Below are positions 8,252 to 17,374 of a stretch of 64,000 nucleotides of DNA, piece by piece (positions within the stretch are counted from its first letter, which is position 1; the number at the start of each line of letters is the position of its first letter). The stretch is from assembly GCA_012034765.1 (NCBI GenBank), contig JAAUOU010000005.1, positions 21,356 to 85,355 on the forward strand, written 5' to 3'. Below the pieces are notes generated by a model. That model worked only from the letters and a program-made list of their open reading frames with translations. It was not told where the DNA came from and made no database searches. Origin of the DNA: Pleurocapsaceae cyanobacterium CSU_1_1. Lineage in GTDB: Bacteria; Cyanobacteriota; Cyanobacteriia; Cyanobacteriales; Xenococcaceae. Made by a program: the position numbers and the translations under genes.

Positions 8252-9685
8252 ATGACAGAGAATTACTGGCCAAAAGAAAAATCCGATCCAGATTTAGACC
8301 CCATTAATTCTCTTTTAGCTGAATTATCTGACCCCGAAATTGCCGAAGAAGAGTTTCGGGAAGATTTTTTTCAGGGTTTAGCAGGACGTAGACAGAAGGC
8401 TGCTTTTTTACTGACGACAGTTTGGCTAACTGTAATCATACTGCATCTAGTTAGCTGGGGGATCTGGTTGGTTTGGGGCTTTACGTCTTTGGCGGGGATG
8501 CAAATATTACGCTATCTATTTGCTAAATCAGATGATGTACCTAACCCCATCCCCGATGAGTGTTTGACCGATGCGCCCCTAGTCTCCCTGTTGGTAGCAG
8601 CCAAGAATGAAGAAGTTGTGATCGGTAATTTGGTAGCAATGCTCTGTAACCTAGATTATCCAGCCGATAAATATGAAGTTTGGGCAATTGACGATCGCAG
8701 TACTGATAATACTCCAGCAATTTTAGATCGACTAGCTACGGAATATCCTCAACTAAAAGTAGTCCATCGGCCAGTTAATGCGGGGGGGGGCAAGTCAGGA
8801 GCATTAAATCAGGTAATTCCGCAAACTTTTGGTGATATTATCGGCGTATTTGATGCCGATGCCAAGGTTTCTCCAGACCTACTAAAAAGAGTAGTACCAC
8901 TGTTTGATAATACTCAAATGGGAGCCGTCCAGGTTAGAAAAGCGATCGCTAACTCGGAGGAAAACTTGTGGACGAAGGGACAAGCAGCCGAAATGGCTTT
9001 AGATAGCTATGTCCAGCAACAGCGTATCGCCGTCGGCGGTATTGGCGAATTAAGAGGTAATGGTCAGTTTGTAAGCCGTATCGCCCTCAATAGCTGTGGT
9101 GGTTGGAATGAAGAAACCATTACCGATGATTTAGACCTTACCGTTCGTCTTCATTTGGATAATTGGAAAATTGGTTTTCTGCTCACTCCTCCCGTCTTAG
9201 AAGAAGGAGTAACTAAAGCCTCTTCCTTATGGCATCAGCGCAATCGTTGGGCAGAAGGAGGCTATCAGCGCTATCTCGACTATTGGCGCTATATTTTCCG
9301 CACGCCGATGGGATTTGGCAAAAGAATCGATCTACTCTGCTGGATGCTGCTACAATACCTTGTTCCCGCAGCTAACGTACCTGATGGAATTATGGCGATC
9401 GCCCGTCACCGTTTACCCATCCTCAGTCCTGTGACCGCTTTACTGTTTGCCTGGGGTTTTGTGGGAATGTTGCGGGGATTAGTTCGCGTGCAAAATGCAT
9501 CTGGCAAGGCAATCAATGTAGCCGATCTACTGAAGATTATGGGTCAATCTTTACGGGGTTTAGTTTATATGCTCCATTGGCAAATAGTTATGTTTAGCGT
9601 CACGGCGAGAATGTCCATCCGTCCCAAACGCTTAAAGTGGGTCAAAACCGTGCATGAAGGTTCTGCTAGCTTAAATAATAGCTAA
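8252..9685 (+). CDS. mgdA: GT2 membrane glycosyltransferase, probably monoglucosyldiacylglycerol synthase
   Basis: A 477-residue processive-type family 2 glycosyltransferase. Two membrane segments at about residues 50-90 precede the catalytic domain, which shows SLLVAAKNEE, AIDDRSTDN, the DxD motif FDADAK, ITDDLDLTVRL and the QRNRW motif. More membrane segments follow at about 365-450. Size and layout match the cyanobacterial GT2 (sll1377/all3944 type) that transfers glucose from UDP-glucose to diacylglycerol, the first step of thylakoid galactolipid synthesis. Other GT2 enzymes share these motifs, so the substrate is inferred. The divergent neighbour may supply the next epimerase step. A small gene and an ATPase gene follow on the same strand after 24 bases. 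Confidence 0.75.
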   Translation: MTENYWPKEKSDPDLDPINSLLAELSDPEIAEEEFREDFFQGLAGRRQKAAFLLTTVWLTVIILHLVSWGIWLVWGFTSLAGMQILRYLFAKSDDVPNPIPDECLTDAPLVSLLVAAKNEEVVIGNLVAMLCNLDYPADKYEVWAIDDRSTDNTPAILDRLATEYPQLKVVHRPVNAGGGKSGALNQVIPQTFGDIIGVFDADAKVSPDLLKRVVPLFDNTQMGAVQVRKAIANSEENLWTKGQAAEMALDSYVQQQRIAVGGIGELRGNGQFVSRIALNSCGGWNEETITDDLDLTVRLHLDNWKIGFLLTPPVLEEGVTKASSLWHQRNRWAEGGYQRYLDYWRYIFRTPMGFGKRIDLLCWMLLQYLVPAANVPDGIMAIARHRLPILSPVTALLFAWGFVGMLRGLVRVQNASGKAINVADLLKIMGQSLRGLVYMLHWQIVMFSVTARMSIRPKRLKWVKTVHEGSASLNNS

Positions 9686-9709
9686 AATAATCAAGATCAG
9701 GAATTATTC

Positions 9710-9907
9710 ATGAGCGATTTATTTAACCATAACCAGCAAATAAATTCAGATTTAACTTCAATTCAAGAGCCGATCGCCAATGCACCAAAAGAAGTAAAAC
9801 AGTTAATTGAACAGGTTTTGCAGTTAGAAAAAGACAAGCTGTATTTAAAAACTCCGCGTAATATTAATGATGATATTCTCAATATTATTAAACATATTGT
9901 GCAATGA
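9710..9907 (+). CDS. Small protein of unknown function coupled to a DndD-like ATPase
   Basis: A 65-residue acidic to neutral soluble protein, mostly predicted helical, that I do not recognise. Its stop overlaps the ATG of the ATPase gene (ATGA), a layout that couples translation, so the two products probably act together. AGGA precedes the ATG by a normal distance. The C-terminal half (EVKQLIEQVLQLEKD and INDDILNIIKHIV) has heptad-like hydrophobic spacing that could pack on the ATPase coiled coil; this is inference. It lacks a transmembrane segment. Confidence 0.65.
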   Translation: MSDLFNHNQQINSDLTSIQEPIANAPKEVKQLIEQVLQLEKDKLYLKTPRNINDDILNIIKHIVQ

Positions 9908-11976
9908 AGTTAAATTACCTGCAACTGTGTAACTTTCGCCAGTTTTATGGCAAAACCCCACAGATTAAGTTTGCTAGCGGGGAAAGAAACACCACCGTCG
10001 TCTACGGCAATAATGGTGCAGGTAAGACTTCTATTCTCAATGCTTTTACCTGGGTACTCTATGAAAAGTTTACGGCAGCTTTTGCTTCACCAGAATTATT
10101 AGTTAATCAAAGATCTCTTGCCGAAGCAGCGCCAGAGCAAGCAGTAGAATGTTGGGTTGAGCTACAGTTTGAACGCGATCGCAAGATCTATCAATTAAAG
10201 CGCAAGTGTTACGCCAGCAAGAATGCTCAACATCAGATTAGCTATACTCAGGCTAATTTATTTATGCTGGTTGCAGGCGATGATGGACGTTGGTATCCGC
10301 CTCTAGAGTCGCCAGAAGATATAATTAATCGCATCCTACCCGCTAGTTTACATCAGTATTTTTTCTTTGACGGGGAAAGAATCGATGGTTTTTTCCGTCA
10401 AAATCATAACTCCAATATTGCCGAAGATACGAAGGAGTTACTAGGAGTTAAGGTTTTAGATCGGGGAATTGAACATTTAAAAAAAGCTAAAAGAAGTCTG
10501 CAAGAGGAGTTGGCAGAATTAGGCGATGCTCAAACTAAGCAGCTATTAAGACAGCAAATCAATTTAGAGCAAGATCTTGAAGCGATTAAACAATTAATTG
10601 CCAAAATCACTAAAGAAGTAGCTGAGTTGGAACAGCGTAAAGCAACTTTATCACGACAGCTATTAGAAATTAGTGGGGTTGATGAGATCCAAAAACTTAA
10701 GCTTAAGTTAGTTAAACAGCAGAAATTAATCAAGCAAAATTTGCTCCAAAGTAAAAAAGAACTAAAAAAGTTATTGTCACAGGATAGCTATGTAGTTTTT
10801 CTCCCGCCTATCAGCGATCGCTTTATTACCTTACTGCAAACATTGCGCGATCGCGGACAGCTTTCAAGTGGACTCAAACAAGAATTTATTCAGCAACTAC
10901 TAGAACAACAGCGCTGTCTTTGTGGCGAGACTCTTATTCCCAACAGCGATACTTACAACAACGTTAAGTTATGGCTGGAAAAAGCGGAATTAAAAAACAT
11001 TGAAGAATCAGCAATTCGTTTAGAGACGCAGGTAAACACAATTAAATCTCAATCGGCTAATTTTTGGCAGCAGCTAGATCGACAACAGGCAGAAATTAAG
11101 CAGCAATATCTCGAACTTAATCGCCTAGAAACGGAGACAGAGCAAGCAAATAAACAATTAAATAGCTATCCAAATCGAGATGCCCAACAGCTACAGCAAA
11201 ACATTGAGACAATTGAAGAAAGAATTAAAGCTCTAATTTTAGAACAGGGTGAAAACCAACAACAGCAGAGCGATCGCACTCAACAATTAGAGCAATTAAG
11301 CCAACAGATCGCTCGACATCAGCTAACCGAAACTAAACAAAAGCTAGCTCAAACCAGAATTGCGGTTACGGAGGAAGCGATTTCTAGGCTGCATGAAGTT
11401 AGAAGTCGTCTTGAACAGCAGTTTCGTCTGGCTTTGGAACAGAAAGTGCAGGAAATTTTTAGCTTTATTTCCTTTACTCCTTATCTTCCCAAACTGAGCA
11501 GCGATTATAAATTAACCCTAATCGAGAATACTTCGGGGATCGCTGCACCTGTGGCGGCATCGACGGGAGAAAACCAGATTTTAAGCCTGTCGTTTATTGG
11601 TGGCATCATCGATCGCGTTAGACAATGGAGTGAAGGCAATAGTTTAGTGGGTTATGACAGCAGCACTTTTCCCATTGTGATGGATTCTCCTTTTGGCAGC
11701 CTAGACCAAATCTATCGTCGACAGGTAGCTACAGCAATTCCTCAACTAGCAAATCAACTAATTATTTTAGTTACTAAAACTCAATGGCAGGGAGAGGTAG
11801 AACAAGCAACACAATCTTTAATTGGGCAAGAATATGTGCTAACCTACTACTCCCCAAAACAGAACTGTAAGCCAGATCATCTCGAATTAAATCAACAAGA
11901 TTATCTGTTGGTTAAACCCAGCTTGAATAATTTTGAATATACAAAAATCGTTCCCATCAAAAGCGTAGATCAATAA
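9904..11976 (+). CDS. DndD-like SMC/Rad50-type ATPase
   Basis: A 690-residue ABC-type ATPase of the RecN/SbcC/DndD class. Walker A YGNNGAGKTS lies near residue 34. The DndD-type signature YFFFDGERIDGF is near 152. Long glutamine- and lysine-rich coiled coils run through about 190-330 and 360-510, broken by a CLCG motif near 337 that could form a zinc-hook-like apex. The ABC signature STGENQ is near 562 and Walker B IVMDSPFGSLD near 590. DndD works with DndB, DndC and DndE in phosphorothioate DNA modification or restriction, but none of these partners is nearby, so this is a stand-alone relative, perhaps in DNA repair or defence. It is coupled to the 65-residue gene upstream. The gene has normal cyanobacterial codon use and HIP1 sites. 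Confidence 0.8.
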   Translation: MKLNYLQLCNFRQFYGKTPQIKFASGERNTTVVYGNNGAGKTSILNAFTWVLYEKFTAAFASPELLVNQRSLAEAAPEQAVECWVELQFERDRKIYQLKRKCYASKNAQHQISYTQANLFMLVAGDDGRWYPPLESPEDIINRILPASLHQYFFFDGERIDGFFRQNHNSNIAEDTKELLGVKVLDRGIEHLKKAKRSLQEELAELGDAQTKQLLRQQINLEQDLEAIKQLIAKITKEVAELEQRKATLSRQLLEISGVDEIQKLKLKLVKQQKLIKQNLLQSKKELKKLLSQDSYVVFLPPISDRFITLLQTLRDRGQLSSGLKQEFIQQLLEQQRCLCGETLIPNSDTYNNVKLWLEKAELKNIEESAIRLETQVNTIKSQSANFWQQLDRQQAEIKQQYLELNRLETETEQANKQLNSYPNRDAQQLQQNIETIEERIKALILEQGENQQQQSDRTQQLEQLSQQIARHQLTETKQKLAQTRIAVTEEAISRLHEVRSRLEQQFRLALEQKVQEIFSFISFTPYLPKLSSDYKLTLIENTSGIAAPVAASTGENQILSLSFIGGIIDRVRQWSEGNSLVGYDSSTFPIVMDSPFGSLDQIYRRQVATAIPQLANQLIILVTKTQWQGEVEQATQSLIGQEYVLTYYSPKQNCKPDHLELNQQDYLLVKPSLNNFEYTKIVPIKSVDQ

Positions 11977-12077
11977 CTGTTTTTCACTGTGATGACTGCA
12001 AAACTTAAGTTATAACTGTGTGTAAACAGATTGTTATTTTGCTTGGCTATAGGGGTAGATATAGGAGTGAAGGAAAA

Positions 12078-12707
12078 ATGCTTTTCTTAGATCATACACA
12101 GGTACAGTATTGTAAAATACAAAGCGGAGATCAAACATTATCGGGCTTAATTTATAACAAAAATCTGTTTATTAGAGAAAAATCCTTCCCCAAGGAAGAA
12201 ATAGAGGCTGCAATCAAAGAGTGCCGTGAAGAATATCTAGACCACGAAGAGCGATCTCAAATTGCCACCTTACTAGTCAAAGGTAGGAACAGTGTGGGGA
12301 TCTGGATGCAAAATAACAAGTATAAATCTAATATTATTCCTGGCTCTAGTGAGCAAACAACAGCTAAATCTCAACCCTCTGCTGATAATTCTCAACCCAA
12401 GGGTAATGCTCAAAGGATTAGTCTCAGACAGTTAGCGATTGAAATGCATTCAGAAAGAGGGGTAGAAATTAAAACCCGACGACATAAATTAATGCTCTTT
12501 CAACGCTGTTTTTTGGGTAATGAAGCCGTCGATTGGCTCGTCAATCAGGTAAAAATATCCCGAGAAGATGCGATTGTTTTAGGTCAAAAAATGCTGGATA
12601 AAGGCATTTTTCAACATGTCGCTAATGAACATCAATTTAAAGATGAGCCTCTTTTTTATCGTTTCAATGAAGATCAGGGTAAAAGTATTTGGAATAGTTC
12701 AGTCTAA
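12078..12707 (+). CDS. DEP-domain protein
   Basis: A 209-residue protein with two parts. The N-terminal 85 residues form an unrecognised cyanobacterial-looking domain (GDQTLSGLIYNKNLF, EIEAAIKECREEYLDHEER). After a polar linker, residues about 125-205 form a DEP domain: GVEIKTRRHKLMLFQRCFLGNEAVDWL, written here in parts as IKTRRHKLMLF and GNEAVDWLV, then the closing HQFKDEPLFYRF. DEP domains mediate membrane or partner binding in signalling; the partner is unknown. The frame is open further upstream, but GAAGGAAAA just before this ATG supports the chosen start. It does not obviously belong to the ATPase operon, since 100 bases separate them. Confidence 0.75.
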   Translation: MLFLDHTQVQYCKIQSGDQTLSGLIYNKNLFIREKSFPKEEIEAAIKECREEYLDHEERSQIATLLVKGRNSVGIWMQNNKYKSNIIPGSSEQTTAKSQPSADNSQPKGNAQRISLRQLAIEMHSERGVEIKTRRHKLMLFQRCFLGNEAVDWLVNQVKISREDAIVLGQKMLDKGIFQHVANEHQFKDEPLFYRFNEDQGKSIWNSSV

Positions 12708-12735
12708 TCGTATCTAAAATGTTTGCTCAAGAATC

Positions 12736-13962
12736 CTAAACCAAAAAATCGATTTTGTTAGTTAGTTGAAAATTGGGGAAAACTTGATTTAGGCGATCGC
12801 TAGGAACAGATAGGTGCTGCTGTAGAATTGAGGAGAATACTTCTCTAAAATCGGTGGTAACAGGTAAATCTCGGTTTTGATATAGTGCCGACTGATCTAA
12901 GCCCACCCACTCACCATAGACATTGCCTCCACGTACTGCGCCTCCTAGAAGCCACATTGCGTTGCCGTAACCGTGATCTGTTCCTTTATTGCCGTTTTCT
13001 CTTACTGTTCTGCCAAACTCAGACATCACCACAATGACAGTATCGGCAAAAATTGGTTTTAGCCCGTGAGCTAAAGTGGCTAGACCTTCCCCTAAAGAGG
13101 GTAATAAACGATCTAACAGAGGATTTTGATTCACATGGCTATCCCAACCGCCAATTTCCATAAAGGCTAATTGTGTCTTAGCATTCCCTACCATCAGTTT
13201 TGCCACCTCAGCAGCATCATCAACAAAGGCGTTAACGCTTTTTGCTCCCCGTGAAGCCTCGATCATCTCTTGACCCAACTCCGATGTTATTATATCTCTA
13301 GCTTTACTGCCAGTTTGATATGCCTTGCTCAATGGATCGCTGCCACTATATAGCTTACTAAAAGCTGCTCGAATCAAAGGACGATCTGTGGGAATTGGCG
13401 CTACGGAATTTTTACCTGGTTTGAAACTAGCGATCGCCATTTTACCCTTAAGAATATAAGGAGTCGTTACCCCAACATTAATAGCCTGAGTGGGTGTATC
13501 TTGAGGTAACTGAGCTAACAGTCGATTCAGCCAGCCATCAGGGGTATTTTTTACGCCTGGAGTACCGTTTTCTAGATAATCTTGAGCCTGAAAATGCGAT
13601 CGCTCCAGTACAGGAGAACCACTAGCATGTACAAACGCTAATTGCTTATTCTGCCAGAAAGGTATTAGCTCTTTGAGTTGGGGATGTAAACCAAAAAAGC
13701 CATCGAGATCGATTGTGCCATTGGGCTGCTGTGGATAGGGTACGGCGATCGTTGGTCTAGCTTCATAATATTCTGCTGCTTGATGGGGAATGACAATATT
13801 CAAGCCATCAACTGCGCCTCTGAGAAACACCACCACCAAACGCTTGCGGTTATTAGGGTTATTAGTATTTGGCTGTTGCGCCACCCAGCTATTACACCCG
13901 ATTGGCAATAACATTCCTCCCGTTGCTAAACCCGCCGCCGTCAAAAAACTTCTTCTTCGCAT
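12736..13962 (-). CDS. DUF1501 family protein with Tat signal
   Basis: A 408-residue member of the DUF1501 family (alkaline-phosphatase/sulfatase-like fold). The N-terminus MRRRSFLTAAGLATGG is a twin-arginine export signal, with a Cys soon after (LPIGC) that might be lipidated. Family blocks include VVVFLRGAVDGLNIVIPH, HASGSPVLERSHF, MEIGGWDSHVNQ, VIVVMSEFGRTVRENGN and GTDHGYGNAMWLLGG. It acts outside the cytoplasm; the substrate is unknown. It lies just downstream of a DUF1800 gene on the same strand, a pairing that recurs across bacteria and suggests a joint extracellular function. Confidence 0.87.
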   Translation of the reverse strand: MRRRSFLTAAGLATGGMLLPIGCNSWVAQQPNTNNPNNRKRLVVVFLRGAVDGLNIVIPHQAAEYYEARPTIAVPYPQQPNGTIDLDGFFGLHPQLKELIPFWQNKQLAFVHASGSPVLERSHFQAQDYLENGTPGVKNTPDGWLNRLLAQLPQDTPTQAINVGVTTPYILKGKMAIASFKPGKNSVAPIPTDRPLIRAAFSKLYSGSDPLSKAYQTGSKARDIITSELGQEMIEASRGAKSVNAFVDDAAEVAKLMVGNAKTQLAFMEIGGWDSHVNQNPLLDRLLPSLGEGLATLAHGLKPIFADTVIVVMSEFGRTVRENGNKGTDHGYGNAMWLLGGAVRGGNVYGEWVGLDQSALYQNRDLPVTTDFREVFSSILQQHLSVPSDRLNQVFPNFQLTNKIDFLV

Positions 13963-14020
13963 CTCTGTTTATTCTCTCAATGATCTTAATGATTTAAGCT
14001 ACCGATAAATTACAATTCCT

Positions 14021-14040
14021 CCCCATCTCCCCATCTCCCT
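14021..14040. repeat. Short CCCCATCT tandem repeat
   Basis: Two and a half copies of the octamer CCCCATCT lie between the DUF1800 and DUF1501 genes. Pyrimidine-rich short tandem repeats like this recur between cyanobacterial genes. No function is known. Confidence 0.5.
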
Positions 14041-14045
14041 ATTAA

Positions 14046-15442
14046 TCATCGATACATCGCTTCTGGACTTCCCATCATTAAGGCAGTACGCAGCTTAACT
14101 GGCGTTTGTTCAATTACCTGTTTTGTCCGCTGGGAAACTACGCCCAAATTTTGTTCCAGTTGTTGAATCTCAACTAGACTGTTTTTATTCAAAACTCCGT
14201 TGGCGATCGCCGTAGCTAAACCTGTCCGTTGTAGCATTGCTTGAGGATTTAACCAAACTGATTGAGCATTGCTATACCCGTCAGGGGCTATACAGCCATA
14301 GGTGGGCATTGATAGCTGAAATAGCATTCCGCGTAATCTCTTGAGGTTAGGCTGTTGAATCTCTCCCCATCGCACCAAGGAGATTAGATACTGGTAAGGC
14401 GTTTTAAACTTTTGTCCAAAATACTGCGGATCGTTGAATTCCTGGCTGTGAATTAAAGCATCCATAACTAGCTGGATGTTACCCTGACTATCAAGAAAAA
14501 TCTTAGCTAGGTGATTAACCAAAGATTCGGGGGGGAGATCAGCAACAAAATATTGCGCTAGCTCATAACTAATGTGATGGGCAGTTGCAGGATGATTTGC
14601 CAAGATTTTGAGAGCCACTTCGCCTTCTTCAATACCGCTAGCAGAAATTTGCTGTCCTAAAAATACTTTATTTTGGCGATCGTGACGACTAGCAAAAAAG
14701 AAAAAACCTTGTTGTTCTCCTTTTTTTCCTGAACGATCCGTACTCCAACCAGTAAATATTCGAGCCAGAGTGATTACATCATCCTGACTATAGCCTCCGT
14801 CTACCCCCAGAGTATGTAACTCCATTAACTCACGAGCATAATTTTCATTTAGACCCCTGTTGTGCTTTTTTCCCGCAGGGCTATCGGGTGCAGTATTCAT
14901 TTGATTATCTAAATACATGAGCATCGCTGGATGTTTTGCTGTTGCTAACAACAAATCATAGAAGCTGCCTAAAGCATGAGCCCGAATTTGATTCTCGTAT
15001 TCGTATAACCAGAACTTAACTGCGTCTTTTTGAGCGTAAACATTAAAATGATTAAACCAAAAATCGACCATCACTTCCTGTAGCTGACGATTAGAGTAAA
15101 TTGCTCTGAGCAGATGAGCATCCTCAGCTTGATTTACCATTCAATAGCTAATTTTCTGCTGTCTTGCTGAATTTCTTGCTGCTGTTCACTCGATAGTTGT
15201 GAATTTTGCAGCTTTTTGCGCAGAGCAGTAGCCTTTTGATTCAGTTCGATTGGGTTTCGGTTAATTAAATCAAGCTGGGATAAATAATTTTCTAGTCGGG
15301 AAGATTCATTAATAGATTGAGGCTCAAGCTGAAACTGAATGTAAGCTTCAATTCCAGTTTTGGCAACCTGTTTTAGCTCTGCTGAAGTTGCGCCAAAGCT
15401 CAATTTGGACAAAATATGTTTTTGGTTTAGTAACTCCGACAT
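14046..15442 (-). pseudogene. DUF1800 family protein, frame broken at a GG pair
   Basis: Two open frames on the same strand join into a 465-residue DUF1800 protein if one G is added at 15137-15138: LAIEW then reads on as VNQAEDAHLLRAIYS, exactly where the family continues. Family hallmarks are HILSKLSFGAT at the start, then EVMVDFWFNHFNVYAQKD, AKHPAMLMYLDN, NENYARELMELHTLGV and ARIFTGWS. The function is unknown; the gene is typically paired with DUF1501, as here with an 83-base gap. The frame break is a one-base deletion in a run of G, consistent with a sequence error. Confidence 0.82.
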
Positions 15443-15687
15443 TGTTGATAAAAAGCGGCTCGCAAAATCATTGAGTTAGACGAAGTTCTATGAACAAAAG
15501 TTGCAATTATGAGTCTTTTTTATAAATTAAATTAATTATTAGATACTATTTAAATAGATACAAAATCAATTAGAAGCTATTTATTATAAGTTTTGCTTGA
15601 TCCCTAATTACCATCGCTAAATTCTGTAGTTTCTAATCAATAGCTGTATTGCGTAATCTAACAACAATATTTAGGAAAATTAAGCTC

Positions 15688-15789
15688 ATGAAAGTTTCTT
15701 CAGATTTAAGTCAATCAATTATATTCGCTTTACTTCTTGCTTTCAGCAGCGTAGCTGTAATTTTACTAATGTCGCTGGTTGGCGGTTAG
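15688..15789 (+). CDS. Candidate 33-residue single-pass membrane protein
   Basis: A short frame encodes MKVSSDLSQS followed by about 20 hydrophobic residues ending in LMSLVGG. This is the plan of the many tiny single-helix proteins of cyanobacterial membranes. TTAGGAAAA lies upstream at a suitable distance as a ribosome site. I do not match it to any known photosystem, cytochrome or NDH small subunit. It sits alone between minus-strand genes in 400 bases of otherwise empty sequence. It may be a chance frame; conservation in relatives would decide. Confidence 0.4.
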   Translation: MKVSSDLSQSIIFALLLAFSSVAVILLMSLVGG

Positions 15790-15839
15790 AGCTAACGATT
15801 TTTAAAATGTATCCAGACACATCCAGATAAAATATTTGC

Positions 15840-17114
15840 TTAAAACACTGTAATTAAATCATTTTGCAGTGTTTTAATTTTTAAAATTGTTTTAGATACC
15901 AGTCGCGTCTTTTTGCGATCGCCCTCAGATAAATCTTTGCCGATCTGTAGTCGAGTTGCGTTGGTTTGCAGGATCGTTGCCCCTGCTTGATCTCCTAATT
16001 GTAGAGCAGTTTTAGCAGCAGTTTGTAACATCGTAGCTGCTCCAGCGCGATCGCCATCTTTTAATTTAGTTTCAGCAATTTGGGTTTGACGATATTTAGC
16101 TAAGGTCAAAATATGATTTTGGACTTCGTCGCTGGGATGAGCCTGATATGAATCTTGAGATTCTAATTCAATCGCCAAAACATCGGAGTGAAGATTTTCT
16201 TGATTAGTACTAGGATCGTCATACTTTAGCTGAACTGCTGCAATTTTATGAGTACCTGGAGGCAACTGGTTGATATAAAGATTAATTAAAATTACCCTTG
16301 GTCGATCCATCATTAGATCTCCCAAACGAACCGTAAAGTAATTACCTTCTAAATGAATTGGTAGTTCAATTGTTTCAGGGGCTACTTGTGCCACGGGTTT
16401 TAATTCAGCCAGACGAACTTTAGGCATTAACTCCAGCGTTAAAGAGCTATTGGTTAAACCGACAGACTGGGCGCGGGTAAACAGAAGCTCAAACTCAGTC
16501 ACTGCTTGATTTGGCTGTTCAATATAGGCTAGAGTTCCTTGGGCTAAATCGGCAATTTGTTCCAGAATATCCTGATTCCAATGCTCGCCAAAACCTAACG
16601 TATCAATGGTTACATTATATTCTGATGCTAGTTCTGCCAATTTCAGACAACGATTATTGTCGCCGTGTTCATTTTCTCCGTCGGTCAATAAAAAAATGCG
16701 GGATACACAGTGCAGGTTCTGGGATGCTATTTCTTTTAATCCCAAGCGTAATCCTTCATCAATAGCAGTCCCTCCATCAGCAACTATCAGGCGAATTTTC
16801 TGTTTAATAGACTCAACATTAGTTACTGCTTGGTTCGGCACAATTACTTTTGCCCGATGATTGAACGCAATCACGCTCAGGCGATCTTCTGGCTTGAGTT
16901 TTTCGATCAGATTAATCGCAGCTTCTTTCACCATTTCTAGAGGTTTTTCTGACATCGAACCGCTGCGATCTAAAACTAAGCAGAGATTGAGGGGTAGATC
17001 TGTTATCTGATCGTCAGGAATAGCAGAGATTGCCAGAGAAAGTTGACGCTGGCTATTGTTTATCCGAGCATCAAGATGATGATCGCTGAGGTAAGACTGT
17101 AGACCGACTCTCAT
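15840..17114 (-). CDS. VWA-domain protein
   Basis: A 424-residue protein with a von Willebrand factor A domain at about residues 40-215. The metal-site motif is CLVLDRSGSMSEK (DxSxS), with the supporting blocks GGTAIDEGLRLGL and LLTDGENEHGD. After it, residues about 220-330 look like a beta-rich domain, and the last 100 residues are helical, with AETKLKDGDRAGAATML, resembling a TPR-like helix pair. No signal peptide is evident, so it is probably cytoplasmic. VWA proteins of this layout are common in cyanobacteria, with unknown partners. It is monocistronic here. Confidence 0.82.
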   Translation of the reverse strand: MRVGLQSYLSDHHLDARINNSQRQLSLAISAIPDDQITDLPLNLCLVLDRSGSMSEKPLEMVKEAAINLIEKLKPEDRLSVIAFNHRAKVIVPNQAVTNVESIKQKIRLIVADGGTAIDEGLRLGLKEIASQNLHCVSRIFLLTDGENEHGDNNRCLKLAELASEYNVTIDTLGFGEHWNQDILEQIADLAQGTLAYIEQPNQAVTEFELLFTRAQSVGLTNSSLTLELMPKVRLAELKPVAQVAPETIELPIHLEGNYFTVRLGDLMMDRPRVILINLYINQLPPGTHKIAAVQLKYDDPSTNQENLHSDVLAIELESQDSYQAHPSDEVQNHILTLAKYRQTQIAETKLKDGDRAGAATMLQTAAKTALQLGDQAGATILQTNATRLQIGKDLSEGDRKKTRLVSKTILKIKTLQNDLITVF

Positions 17115-17374
17115 AGCTGTAAGGAAATATAAAACTTCTAAACTTATAAAAATTATGACTCTATAATATTGATTATGTTTGTTTTAGGTAATAGTTGCAG
17201 GTTAAGAATTAGCTATAGGGTCGGAAATTTCAGCTATCAGCTTGAAAATACACAGGTTTTGATTGAATTAATTAACTTAGTTAAGCTGAAATTAAATATT
17301 ATTACAGAATTGTTACAGAAAAAATTAGGGGCATCAATACCCCTAATAACTAATAACTAATAACTAATCCAAAT
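17115..17374. repeat. Intergenic stretch ending in CTAATAA heptamer repeats
   Basis: Between the VWA and GST genes, both on the minus strand, lies AT-rich sequence ending with three and a half copies of the heptamer CTAATAA (17343-17367). This is one of the STRR-type tandem heptanucleotides known from cyanobacteria. A 63-codon open frame on the plus strand here has no recognisable domain and was not accepted as a gene. Confidence 0.65.

Noticed and set aside
9904..11976. Complete phosphorothioation (Dnd) system
   Set aside because: Only a DndD-like ATPase is present; no DndA, B, C or E genes lie nearby.
17169..17360. 63-codon plus-strand frame near CTAATAA repeats
   Set aside because: No domain, no good ribosome site, and it ends in tandem repeats; probably chance.
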